Source: an uncultured Gardnerella sp. (GTDB lineage Bacteria; Actinomycetota; Actinomycetes; Actinomycetales; Bifidobacteriaceae). From it: DNA of 15,636 nt. The notes under the pieces are model-generated. The model did no database searches. It had not been told where the DNA came from and worked only from the letters and a program-made list of their open reading frames with translations. The DNA lies in assembly GCA_947254595.1 (NCBI GenBank), contig CAMYED010000024.1, positions 1 through 15,636 of the forward strand. The letters run 5' to 3'. The translations under genes and the position numbers were made by a program. Positions 1 to 5,730 of this stretch are shown piece by piece. Positions within the stretch are counted from its first letter, which is position 1; the number at the start of each line of letters is the position of its first letter.

Positions 1-170
1 TCGACAACTTGAGCGAGGAAGAGATTTCTAAGGTTAATATTCCTACTGCTATTCCTCTGCTTTACGAGTTGGATGAGAACTTCAAGCCAATTAAGCCTCG
101 CGGTGAGTATTTGGATCCAGAAGCTGCTGCTGCCGGCGCTGCCGCTGTTGCTGCTCAGGGTCAGAAGTGA
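1..170 (+). CDS. gpmA: 2,3-bisphosphoglycerate-dependent phosphoglycerate mutase, C-terminal end (partial)
   Basis: The reading frame is open from the left edge (first full codon at base 3) to TGA at 168-170 and gives the last 55 residues. It begins DNLSEEEISKVNIPTAIPL and continues LYELDENFKPIKPRGEYLD, which I recognise as the C-terminal end of cofactor-dependent phosphoglycerate mutase, the glycolytic enzyme interconverting 3- and 2-phosphoglycerate. The catalytic histidines lie upstream of the window and cannot be checked. The tail is Ala-rich and ends AAQGQK. In mycobacteria a gpm gene sits beside senX3-regX3; here the same neighbourhood is kept, but phoU lies between gpmA and the kinase. 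A strong terminator follows. Confidence 0.9.
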   Translation, partial: DNLSEEEISKVNIPTAIPLLYELDENFKPIKPRGEYLDPEAAAAGAAAVAAQGQK

Positions 171-236
171 GAATTTGATTAGCTTATAGGTTAGATTAAA
201 TTGGCTTATAAGTTAGCTTGAGTCAGCTTTGATTAA

Positions 237-280
237 AAAAGTAGGTCTGCAAAATTAATTGCAGGCCTACTTTTGTTTTA
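237..280. terminator. Bidirectional intrinsic terminator between gpmA and phoU
   Basis: AAAAGTAGGTCTGCAA (237-252) pairs with TTGCAGGCCTACTTTT (259-274) around a 6-nt loop, giving a 16-bp stem with one G-U pair. The arms end in an A-run on the left and a T-run on the right (271-280), so the hairpin can stop transcription from either side. It serves two convergent genes, gpmA on plus and phoU on minus. The stretch after it, to about 345, is T-rich with repeated GTTTA words. Confidence 0.88.
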
Positions 281-346
281 GTTTAGTTTAGTTTGTTTTA
301 GTTTAGTTGAAATTTAGTTTGCTTTTTTGCTTTAGTCTGCTTTGTT

Positions 347-1027
347 TTAAGCAACAACCGTATCTTTATCCGGCTCAGGCTTCTTAGTTGGATCAAATCC
401 CGAAACAATAAACACAACTTGCCTTGCCGCAGCAACTGAGTGATCGCCAATTCTTTCAATAAATCGACTCAGCAAAACGACGTCAATAAGCTGCCTGCGC
501 GTACCGTGCCAATTTTCTCCCTCAATAAGCGCAAAAATCTTCTCGTGCAACTCGTCTAGTGCGTCATCTCCAGCAATAATAGTTTCTGCAACTTTTACGT
601 CGCGTTTAGCAATCATGCTGGTTAGGCGCGGGGAAAGTTCGTTAAGAAATTCAATCATTGCAACAATAGTTTCGCGCGCATCCTCAGGAATTGCGGAATC
701 TGGCCATGTTCTTCGTGCAATCTGCGCAACGTGGCTCGTCAAATCTCCCATGCGTTCGAAAGTTGCTGCTAATCGCATAGTTGCAACAACTTCGCGCAAG
801 TCGGTTGCAACCGGGTTTTGGCGTGCAAGCAAAGTCAAGCACTGATCAATAGTGCTTGCTTCCAAAGAGTCTAAATCTGCGTCTTTGTCGATAACGGTTT
901 GTGCAGCTTCCAAATCTGCATTAACAAGTGCGCTTCCGGCATCGTTCATAGCTTTCGACACAAGTTCTGCCATGCGTTCGAGGTTTGTAGCAACGGCCTT
1001 CATTTCTTCGTTGAAAATCACTCGCAT
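347..1027 (-). CDS. phoU: PhoU-type phosphate signalling regulator
   Basis: 226 residues, the usual PhoU length. PhoU is a cytoplasmic protein of two three-helix bundles that couples Pst phosphate uptake to the PhoR/SenX3 kinase and keeps it quiet when phosphate is plentiful. Both repeats are visible: a first bundle with LREVVATMRLAATFERMGDL around residues 77-96, and a second with SRFIERIGDHSVAAAR around 187-202. The ERMGD and ERIGD acidic motifs are the family's metal-binding signature. The ATG at 1025-1027 is preceded on the minus strand by GGAAAGGA, a good ribosome binding site. It is transcribed divergently from the sensor kinase. No pst transport genes are in the window. The C-terminal tail (FDPTKKPEPDKDTVVA) is charged and probably disordered. 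Confidence 0.95.
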   Translation of the reverse strand: MRVIFNEEMKAVATNLERMAELVSKAMNDAGSALVNADLEAAQTVIDKDADLDSLEASTIDQCLTLLARQNPVATDLREVVATMRLAATFERMGDLTSHVAQIARRTWPDSAIPEDARETIVAMIEFLNELSPRLTSMIAKRDVKVAETIIAGDDALDELHEKIFALIEGENWHGTRRQLIDVVLLSRFIERIGDHSVAAARQVVFIVSGFDPTKKPEPDKDTVVA

Positions 1028-1080
1028 GGTGCGTCCTTTCCTTTGGTTGCGGGCGGCTTTGAAATTGCCTTATTGCTCAT

Positions 1081-1192
1081 CTTTAGTTAGACGTCTTTAG
1101 CTAGGTGCCTTTAGTGAGGCTCTTTGCTAGATGTCTTTGGTGAGATGCGTTTATTGCTACATCTTATCGTCAGACATCTTTATCGGCGACAT
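1081..1192. repeat. Degenerate 14-bp tandem array between phoU and the sensor kinase
   Basis: Eight units of 13-15 bp follow each other: CTTTAGTTAGACGT (1081), CTTTAGCTAGGTGC (1095), CTTTAGTGAGGCT (1109), CTTTGCTAGATGT (1122), CTTTGGTGAGATGC (1135), GTTTATTGCTACAT (1149), CTTATCGTCAGACAT (1163) and CTTTATCGGCGACAT (1178). The shared skeleton is CTTTAGNTAGAYGT. The array fills much of the 285-bp divergent intergenic region, so it could be regulatory, but the period does not match the roughly 11-bp spacing usual for OmpR-type direct-repeat sites. Confidence 0.7.
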
Positions 1193-1224
1193 CCTTACTA
1201 ATTATAGACGACGCTCGAAACGAA

Positions 1225-1260
1225 CCGGCAGTGGCTTTACGTGCGTGTAACGAAAATGTT
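1225..1260 (-). repeat. Dispersed intergenic palindrome, copy 1
   Basis: Copy of the dispersed ~36-nt imperfect palindrome, in reverse orientation: CTTTACGTGCGTGTAACG (1235-1252) flanked by CCGGCAGTGG on the left and AAAATGTT on the right. On the minus strand it reads ATTTTCGTTACACGCACGTAAAG and closely resembles the copy at 4498-4533. It lies about 50 bp upstream of the kinase start. Confidence 0.75.
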
Positions 1261-1312
1261 GAAATCTTACTGAAAATTTACTAAATTGCGAGAAATATGA
1301 GAATATAAGAAT

Positions 1313-2647
1313 ATGCCTCAAGATTCTTCTGCGGTGGTTTTTATAGCATTTGGCGTACTTTCGTTATGCGTTGTGATCGCGCTGGTTGTACTGGCGATGG
1401 ATTGGTTTTTGCCATTTTGGCGTTTTTTGCTGCGCTCGTTTAAGAGTTTTAAGAGTTTTAAGCGTTTTAAGCAATCCCGCAATTCTCGAGATGGTGTTTA
1501 TTACAATGCGCGCAATGAGTCTGAGTATTCTACAGATTCTACAGATTCTACAGATTCTGACGACGATGTGAATTACGTCGATTTTGCTAATTCTGTAGAC
1601 GTTGACGACGTAAGTGCGGACGCGGCTCAAGTTCTCGCAATGTTAAATATGCCGACTGTTGTAATAGACTCCGAAAATGACGTAATTCGCGCAAGCTCGG
1701 AGGCTTATTTGCTTGGCATTGTTAGCGACGATTCGTTGGCTCAGCCTCGCGTGCTTCAAGCTGTTAATTCCGTGCGCAATTCCGGAGGATTTGAGCGGTT
1801 TACGTTGGTTACTTCAACTCCCGAGCGTTATATTCTCGAGGATGTTTCTGAAGAAGCAACTACTATTTCCCGTCCAAATTGGCTAACTATTACTGTTGGC
1901 AGTGTTGGTAATGGAATGGTTGTTGTTTTGATTGAGGATACTAGCGCCGCCCACCGTTTTGCGCAAACTCGCGACGACTTTATTTCCAACGTTTCCGAGC
2001 AGTTAATGAGCTCAACGCGTAGTTTGAAGAATCTTACGAAAGTTTTACAAGAAGATACCATTTCAGCGCAAAAAGTTAAGGAACTTGCCAAACTTGCCAG
2101 TAAATCTTCCACTAAACTCGAGCATATACTTGAAGATTTACTATGGCTTGTTCGTGCGCAAAATCCTATTGACGTAAATGCGTCTAAATTGCTGTCGGTT
2201 GCAGATTTGCTTGATTCGGTTAAAAAACAGGTTGAGAATTTTGCTGAATCTTGCAAAGTTCGCGTAATTTTTAAGGCTGATTCGTCGTTGAAAGTTAGAG
2301 CGGATGCGGATCAGATTCGTGCTGCAGTTCGAAAGTTGATTGAAAACGCAATTACATATTCGCACGAAAATTCTACTGTTTCAGTATCTGCAGCGCCTTC
2401 TTCGGATGGTCGTTACGCTGTAATTCGCGTGGTTGATTGCGGTGTTGGTATTGATTTGGAAGATCAGTCGCGCATTTTTGAGCGTTTTTATAGGGCGAAT
2501 AATCAAAATAATCGAAGCCTGGATGGAGTTGGGCTTGGTCTTGCAATTGCTAAGCATGTTGCTCTTACGCATCACGGAAATATTACGTTGTGGAGCAGGC
2601 CGGGGCAGGGTACTACAGTAAGTTTTGCGCTGCCAACTGCGGATTGA
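1313..2647 (+). CDS. SenX3/PhoR-like sensor kinase with a degenerate H-box
   Basis: 444 residues. One N-terminal membrane segment (about 8-32) is followed by a basic FKSFKSFKRFK stretch, an acidic Ser/Thr/Asp linker (about 72-100), a PAS-like segment (about 105-215) with SenX3-like sequence, a HisKA-like region (about 220-290) and HATPase_c. In the ATPase domain the N-box Asn345 (KLIENAITYS), G1 box (DCGVGI, Asp375), F box (IFERFYR) and G2 box (GVGLGLA, 405-411) are present. The H-box, normally like NVSHELKTP, reads NVSEQLMSS, so Glu229 replaces the phosphoacceptor His and the following TP is SS. No frameshift explains this. The family senses phosphate through PhoU and Pst; whether this protein can phosphorylate a regulator is doubtful. 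No response regulator is adjacent. The ribosome binding site is weak (AGAA-rich). The gene symbol is withheld because of the missing His. Confidence 0.88.
   Translation: MPQDSSAVVFIAFGVLSLCVVIALVVLAMDWFLPFWRFLLRSFKSFKSFKRFKQSRNSRDGVYYNARNESEYSTDSTDSTDSDDDVNYVDFANSVDVDDVSADAAQVLAMLNMPTVVIDSENDVIRASSEAYLLGIVSDDSLAQPRVLQAVNSVRNSGGFERFTLVTSTPERYILEDVSEEATTISRPNWLTITVGSVGNGMVVVLIEDTSAAHRFAQTRDDFISNVSEQLMSSTRSLKNLTKVLQEDTISAQKVKELAKLASKSSTKLEHILEDLLWLVRAQNPIDVNASKLLSVADLLDSVKKQVENFAESCKVRVIFKADSSLKVRADADQIRAAVRKLIENAITYSHENSTVSVSAAPSSDGRYAVIRVVDCGVGIDLEDQSRIFERFYRANNQNNRSLDGVGLGLAIAKHVALTHHGNITLWSRPGQGTTVSFALPTAD
1439..1558. repeat. In-frame 9-bp tandem repeats inside the kinase gene
   Basis: Two separate 9-bp tandem tracts lie in the linker after the membrane segment. 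TTTAAGAGT/TTTAAGAGT/TTTAAGCGT/TTTAAG (1439-1472) encodes FKS-type triplets. TTCTACAGA repeated three times (1528-1554, with a partial fourth unit) encodes STD triplets. Unit changes would keep the frame and alter only linker length. Confidence 0.85.
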
Positions 2648-2664
2648 GCTTTCGGATTAAGCAT

Positions 2665-2697
2665 GCGAAAATAACGCGAAAATAACGCGAAAAATAA
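2665..2697. repeat. 11-bp tandem repeat between convergent genes
   Basis: GCGAAAATAAC occurs twice in tandem (2665-2675, 2676-2686) followed by a variant GCGAAAAATAA (2687-2697). It fills the 51-bp gap between the kinase and the DUF2530 gene. No terminator hairpin is visible here. Confidence 0.8.
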
Positions 2698-2698
2698 G

Positions 2699-2953
2699 CT
2701 ATTCTCCAAGCCGGCGGTAATCCCAGCGGTCAAAGTGTTCCCAAATTAAAAGCAGCATGCCAATAATCGTACCGCTTGCGCAAACTAGCACAGGAAACCA
2801 TGTAGTAAAATGCAAAAACGCAATAATAATCGCAATTACTGTTGCAATAAACCACGCTAGCGTACCTATAGCAAAAACTTTTCGCAAATCTACGCGCAAC
2901 GGTTTCGGCGCAGGTTTTCGCGCATCTGGATTAACTATAGGTGCAAGTTTCAT
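2699..2953 (-). CDS. Small two-helix membrane protein, DUF2530 family
   Basis: 84 residues from the ATG at 2951-2953. A short basic, proline-containing cytoplasmic N-terminus with PLRVDLRKVFAIGTLAWF leads into membrane helix 1 (about 26-49), then a second helix (about 51-70) with LVCASGTIIGMLLLIW, and a charged C-terminal tail, EHFDRWDYRRLGE. The VDLRKV...GTLAWF pattern and the two-helix layout match actinobacterial DUF2530, whose function is unknown. The frame stays open upstream to a TTG at 3046, but that extension would run into an AT-rich repeat array and contains repeated KLSKLDLSKLY-like words, so the ATG is preferred. No clear ribosome binding site precedes it. It is convergent with the kinase gene and divergent from the CHAP gene. 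Confidence 0.72.
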   Translation of the reverse strand: MKLAPIVNPDARKPAPKPLRVDLRKVFAIGTLAWFIATVIAIIIAFLHFTTWFPVLVCASGTIIGMLLLIWEHFDRWDYRRLGE

Positions 2954-3026
2954 ACTTATACGATACAACTTGCTCAAGTCTAACTTGCTTAGCTTGCGTA
3001 TCTTGCATAGCTTCACATTTGCGCGA

Positions 3027-3130
3027 GCGATTATGCGATTATGCAATTATGTGATTACATAATTACATAATTACATAATTACATAATTACATAATTACAT
3101 AATTACATAATTACACAATTATGCATTTGT
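3027..3130. repeat. 8-bp satellite array (ATAATTAC units)
   Basis: Seven perfect ATAATTAC units run from 3059 to 3114. They are flanked by degenerate units in the same register: GCGATTAT (3027, 3035), GCAATTAT (3043) and GTGATTAC (3051) on the left, ACAATTAT (3115) and GCATTTGT (3123) on the right, giving about 13 units. The perfect centre and decayed edges are typical of an array that changes by slippage. It lies between the divergent DUF2530 and CHAP genes, ending about 60 bp before the CHAP start, where promoter elements should be. Confidence 0.92.
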
Positions 3131-3190
3131 AAATTAAACCGCGTTTCCTACATCCGCGCCACGTTGTAACCTGTTCATGTAAGGCGGTGA

Positions 3191-4351
3191 ATGCTGGCAT
3201 TACGTGCTGCCGCAATCCGCGCAATCGTTGAGAAAGTGATTCTTATGAGACATGCTGCACATGGTGCTACAAAAGCAAAGAGGCGTAATGATTCGCCCCT
3301 CTCGCTATTTGTATTGCAACGTGGATCGCATGGTGCTCATGGTGTTTCTCGAAAGAATGTAAAGGCTTCCGCAGCAACTTCCGCAGCAGCTTCTGTAGCG
3401 GGCGCGCGCTTAACTGCTTTAGCTGCAGCCGGTAGCAATGGTGCTGTTGTTGATATTCCAGAAGCTGTTTCTAATCGTTTGCAGGAAATTCTTCCTCAGA
3501 GTAGGCGTGAAATTCGCTTGTCGAGACTTGCTAGCGAGCGTCGCCGTCGTTTAATGCTTTCAACTTCTCTTATTACTATGGTTGGCGCTGTTGCTGCAAC
3601 AATGTCGTTGACGAGAATTAATACTCTTGATTCCAGCGCTTCCGAAACTGAGCCTGTTATGACGACTATGGACGACATAAATTACGCTGTGTCTCGTTCT
3701 AGCCAGCGTGAGTCGCTTAATCAGATGGCTGAGATTAATAACGCAGTCGATTCGTTGGAGCATGCTGGGGATGCTGCTTCTAATGGTGCGCATGCTCATG
3801 CTGACGCTTCTAAGTCTCAGCCGGGTACTGCGTCTACGGCGTCTTCTCGTTCTGATTCTTGGAGTTTTGGGGCTGATTCAAGTTTTAATATTGCAGAAAT
3901 GTCTCGCGCTGCTGCAGACAATCCGCAGGTTGCTTTGTTGATGGATCAGGATTTTGATTTGCTGCCGAAAGGTTTTAATGCAAATCATGCTACTGGTGAT
4001 ACTGGCAACGCTTACGAGTTTAGCCAGTGCACTTGGTGGGTTTATGTGCGCAGACATCAACTTGGTTTGCCTGTTGGTTCGCATTTTGGAAATGGAAACA
4101 TGTGGGCTGATTCAGCTCGCGCGCTTGGATATTGGGTAGATACCACTCCTCGTCATGTTGGCGATATAATGGTGTTCCGCTCTGGTCAGGCTGGTTCGGA
4201 TCCGCTCTATGGTCACGTTGCAATAGTTGAGAAGATTAATCCGGATGGTTCGATCGAGACTTCGGAATCCGGCGCTCCTTTGCACGGTAGGACTTTTTCG
4301 CGCAAGTTCGATGCTAATCAGACTTCGCAGTATCGTTTTATTCACTACTAA
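3191..4351 (+). CDS. Membrane-anchored CHAP-domain peptidoglycan hydrolase
   Basis: 386 residues. The C-terminal part (about 268-386) is a CHAP domain, a papain-like fold that cuts peptidoglycan as an amidase or endopeptidase. Visible catalytic residues are Cys280 in FSQCTWW and His342 in YGHVAIVE; Glu359 (TSESGAP) is a candidate third residue. The N-terminal 120 residues are basic and Ala-rich with no signal peptide at the very start. An arginine-rich stretch (RRRR, about 117) precedes one hydrophobic segment (about 121-140), so I infer an N-in anchor with the enzyme outside. A Ser/Ala/His-rich linker (about 190-235) joins anchor and enzyme. The ATG at 3191 follows AAGGCGGTGA closely; ATG 3245, with GAGAAAG upstream, is an alternative start. 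It is followed by another wall hydrolase gene on the same strand. Confidence 0.88.
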   Translation: MLALRAAAIRAIVEKVILMRHAAHGATKAKRRNDSPLSLFVLQRGSHGAHGVSRKNVKASAATSAAASVAGARLTALAAAGSNGAVVDIPEAVSNRLQEILPQSRREIRLSRLASERRRRLMLSTSLITMVGAVAATMSLTRINTLDSSASETEPVMTTMDDINYAVSRSSQRESLNQMAEINNAVDSLEHAGDAASNGAHAHADASKSQPGTASTASSRSDSWSFGADSSFNIAEMSRAAADNPQVALLMDQDFDLLPKGFNANHATGDTGNAYEFSQCTWWVYVRRHQLGLPVGSHFGNGNMWADSARALGYWVDTTPRHVGDIMVFRSGQAGSDPLYGHVAIVEKINPDGSIETSESGAPLHGRTFSRKFDANQTSQYRFIHY

Positions 4352-4443
4352 TTGTTTTCTGCTTGTATAGTCTCTTATATAGTTTGTAGTTTATTTTAAT
4401 TGTGCCGTTCTTTAGTCGCGCGAATATTCGTGTAGTAGTGATT

Positions 4444-4636
4444 CCGACATTTTCGTTACGTGCGCGTATAGCGAATGCCGTTTCTACGGTCGCGCGCGAT
4501 ATTTTCGTTACAAGCGTGTAAAGGCAATGCCGATTTTTGGCAAGTTTTCGGTAGTTTCGTTACATGCTTGTACAGTAAATAACACTTTTTGCCAAAATTC
4601 CGATATTTTCGTTACGCGCGTGTAAAACCGCTGCCG
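4444..4636 (+). repeat. Cluster of four dispersed palindromes (copies 2-5)
   Basis: The 322-bp gap between the CHAP and NlpC/P60 genes holds four same-orientation copies: 4444-4480, 4498-4533, about 4550-4584 and 4600-4636. Cores are TTACGTGCGCGTATA, TTACAAGCGTGTAAA, TTACATGCTTGTACA and TTACGCGCGTGTAAA, each preceded by ATTTTCG or GTTTCG; three are followed by a TGCCG box. The third copy is enclosed by a 9-bp inverted repeat, TTTTGGCAA (4535-4543) with TTGCCAAAA (4589-4597). The first 90 bp of the gap (4352-4443) is AT-rich and I see nothing definite in it, including no U-tract terminator. Confidence 0.82.
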
Positions 4637-4673
4637 AAAGAATATTGCGTCCAATTTTTCATGTAATAGGCGA

Positions 4674-5534
4674 GTGATACAATACCAAAGTATGCATAAG
4701 CACAGTAAGATTTTTTCAGTTATCGCCTCGGCTACAGCTGCGTTTTCAATGCTCGCTGTTATGGCTCCAATTGCAATGGCTGAGTCTTCTAAAGACTCCG
4801 CTCAGGCAGCTGTTACTTCTACTCGATCATTTCCAAAAGTTACTAGCGTGCGTCGCGATATTCTTACTGAATCTACCTCTACTGATGTTGATGCTAATTC
4901 TAAGTGGGGCGGTATTGAAACCTTAAATGTGCCTCAGACTAAAACTCCTGGTGAAGTTGCTGCAGATGCTGCTCGTCGCGCTGCTGCTGGGCTTGATGTT
5001 GCGAATGTTGGTAATATTGCGCGTGCGCGTGCTGGTGTTGTAGCTGGCGTAGGTGCTGCCGCCGCAAATGCAAATGCAAACGCAAACGCAAACGCAAACG
5101 CTGGTGCTGCTGCAAACGCTCCTGCAAGTCGTTCTGCGTATCGCGGTGTTCCGCAAGCTCCGAAGGCTGAAGTAGCGCCTCCAAATGGAAAATCTGCATC
5201 TGATTTGCTGAATTTTGCTACTCAATTCTTGGGTAAAGTGCCGTATCGCAGCGGTGGTACAACTCCTGCGGGTTGGGATTGTTCCGGCTTTGTACAGTAT
5301 GTTTTTGCTAATTTTGGTATTTCTTTGCCACGCACTTCTGGCGCGCAAGCTACTGTTGGTACTCCAATCCCAAGTTTGGATCAAGCTCAGCCGGGAGATA
5401 TTATTGCGAACGCGCAACACGCTTCTATTTATGTTGGCAACGGAATGGTAATTAATGCGCAGCTTGCTGGCACTAAGTACGATCCAATTCGCTACGTTTT
5501 TCCGCACGGATACTCAATTCGTCGCGTTCTGTAG
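4674..5534 (+). CDS. Secreted NlpC/P60 (C40) peptidoglycan endopeptidase
   Basis: 286 residues from GTG 4674, or 280 from ATG 4692. The signal peptide has a HKHSK n-region, a hydrophobic core and a likely AMA|ES cleavage after residue 36. A linker of about 130 residues follows, including NANANANANANA (131-142). The NlpC/P60 domain (about 175-286) carries Cys203 in GWDCSGFVQYVF and His249 in QHASIYVGNG. The third polar position, usually His, is Asn261 in MVINAQ, an accepted variant in this family. Enzymes of this fold cut peptide stems of peptidoglycan, typically at D-Glu to diamino-acid bonds. I favour GTG because TGTAAT, a good -10 hexamer, ends 6 nt before it, as at two other genes here; no ribosome binding site supports ATG 4692. 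No other domain is visible. Confidence 0.88.
   Translation: MIQYQSMHKHSKIFSVIASATAAFSMLAVMAPIAMAESSKDSAQAAVTSTRSFPKVTSVRRDILTESTSTDVDANSKWGGIETLNVPQTKTPGEVAADAARRAAAGLDVANVGNIARARAGVVAGVGAAAANANANANANANAGAAANAPASRSAYRGVPQAPKAEVAPPNGKSASDLLNFATQFLGKVPYRSGGTTPAGWDCSGFVQYVFANFGISLPRTSGAQATVGTPIPSLDQAQPGDIIANAQHASIYVGNGMVINAQLAGTKYDPIRYVFPHGYSIRRVL
5064..5099. repeat. In-frame 6-bp tandem repeat (GCAAAY x6) in the NlpC/P60 gene
   Basis: Six perfect-length GCAAAT or GCAAAC units encode alternating Ala-Asn in the linker between signal peptide and catalytic domain. Unit gain or loss keeps the frame and would change linker length by two residues. Confidence 0.9.
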
Positions 5535-5571
5535 TTTACTAGCAGATAGTTATTTTACTAGCAGATAGTTA
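5535..5571. repeat. 19-bp-period duplication after the NlpC/P60 gene
   Basis: TTTACTAGCAGATAGTTA occurs at 5535-5552 and again at 5554-5571, immediately after the stop codon. The rest of the gap to 5661 is AT-rich with no terminator that I can see. Confidence 0.9.
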
Positions 5572-5661
5572 GTTTATTCGCCGAGCGTTAATCATTCAGC
5601 AATTTATAGTGTTTTACTAATCAGATGCGCAAAACTGCCAGCAATCAATCTAAAATTACGC

Positions 5662-5680
5662 TACAATAGTAAATACTATT
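5662..5680 (+). promoter_or_regulatory. Possible -10 hexamer and overlapping inverted repeat upstream of uspA
   Basis: TACAAT (5662-5667) matches the -10 consensus at five of six positions. It overlaps a perfect inverted repeat, AATAGTA-AA-TACTATT (5665-5680), which would cover the likely transcription start and could be an operator. I see no convincing -35. The 12-mer GTAAATACTATT also occurs at 8429-8440, in the region upstream of the glycosyltransferase. Confidence 0.35.
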
Positions 5681-5730
5681 TGTGTGCTGGTGACACTGAT
5701 GCCGCGAGTGCCCGTATTAGGAGGTTGGCG

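Noticed and set aside
2648..2698. Terminator between the kinase and the DUF2530 gene
   Set aside because: Only an 11-bp direct repeat is present; no stable stem followed by a T-run.
2954..3046. N-terminal extension of the DUF2530 protein to a TTG at 3046
   Set aside because: The extension runs into repeat DNA, is not like the family N-terminus, and the ATG at 2953 gives the expected size.
3027..3130. Possible CRISPR-like array
   Set aside because: Units are 8 bp and contiguous, with no spacers and no cas genes; it is a simple satellite.
4923..5507. Long minus-strand open frame with alternating Cys-Val
   Set aside because: It is the mirror of the NlpC/P60 gene and its Ala-Asn repeat; no ribosome binding site or recognisable domain.
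5680..5730. Upstream GTG start for the UspA protein
   Set aside because: The AGGAGG at 5719-5724 selects ATG 5731, and the upstream residues do not belong to a Usp fold.
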